Shown here in pieces: positions 5,923 to 6,034 of a stretch of DNA of 6,034 nt (its first letter is position 1; the number at the start of each line of letters is the position of its first letter). The DNA is taken from the NCBI GenBank assembly GCA_944386375.1, contig CALXAW010000083.1, positions 1 through 6,034 of the forward strand, written 5' to 3'. Position numbers and translations under genes: made by a program. The notes beneath the pieces were generated by a model that saw only the letters and a program-made list of their open reading frames with translations, was not told where the DNA came from and ran no database searches. Source of the DNA: an uncultured Clostridia bacterium (GTDB taxonomy: Bacteria; Bacillota; Clostridia; TANB77; CAG-508).

Positions 5923-6034
5923 TTAATCTTCCTGTACTAATAATTGTTTCAAATTGTTATTTCCTATATATTGTGTGGCAATTCTATTTTCTGGTTTTTT
6001 ATCAAATAAATATAGCACCGCTAAAAATAGCCAT
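5923..6034 (-). CDS. C-terminal end of an unknown, possibly membrane-anchored protein (5' end outside window)
   Basis: An uninterrupted frame enters from the window edge and ends at TAA (5925-5923), directly followed by a second stop in frame. The visible 36 residues begin WLFLAVLYLF, hydrophobic enough to be the end of a transmembrane helix, followed by a hydrophilic tail that runs to LLVQED. Codon use resembles the neighbours. Strand matches the rest of the window. No terminator hairpin is seen between this stop and the predicted promoter, so some read-through into the cluster is possible. Too little is visible for a family call. Confidence 0.55.
   Translation of the reverse strand, partial: WLFLAVLYLFDKKPENRIATQYIGNNNLKQLLVQED

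Overview
The window is very AT-rich and uses strong AGGAG-type Shine-Dalgarno sites. Every tryptophan codon I checked is TGG, and reading with the standard bacterial code leaves long unbroken frames. This points to a low-GC Firmicutes-type bacterium (Clostridia or Bacilli, including uncultured gut lineages, or Fusobacterium-like) rather than a TGA=Trp mollicute. The species cannot be named from the sequence alone. All credible genes lie on the minus strand, so transcription runs from high to low coordinates.

Layout in the direction of transcription: (1) 6034-5923 is the last 36 codons of an unknown protein with a hydrophobic stretch. (2) 5922-5815 is a short gap with a good sigma-70-type promoter (5914-5886), a strong Shine-Dalgarno site and a possible 12-codon leader minigene. 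(3) 5814-1789 is a tight five-gene cluster with gaps of 28, about 31, 10 and 39 bp, probably one operon. It encodes a 96-residue protein of unknown function, two tandem paralogous cytoplasmic proteins with a transglutaminase-like Cys-His-Asp pattern, a DUF84/YjjX-like inosine/xanthosine triphosphatase, and a PHP-domain metallophosphoesterase. (4) 1788-1435 is a gene-free stretch with three consecutive palindromes, possibly a small repeat element and/or a transcription end. (5) 1434-1 is most of a DUF2779 protein that joins a Cas4/RecB-like nuclease domain with predicted Fe-S cysteines to a DEDD-exonuclease-like domain; its C-terminus lies outside the window.

How the genes may work together: the five-gene cluster joins two putative cysteine hydrolases/transamidases to two enzymes acting on phosphate esters or nucleotides (DUF84 and PHP). 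I do not recognise this combination as a described system. A nucleotide- or phosphate-ester-linked modification or conflict system is one reading. A set of housekeeping hydrolases that happen to share a promoter is the sober alternative. The two tandem paralogs are the most novel content here.
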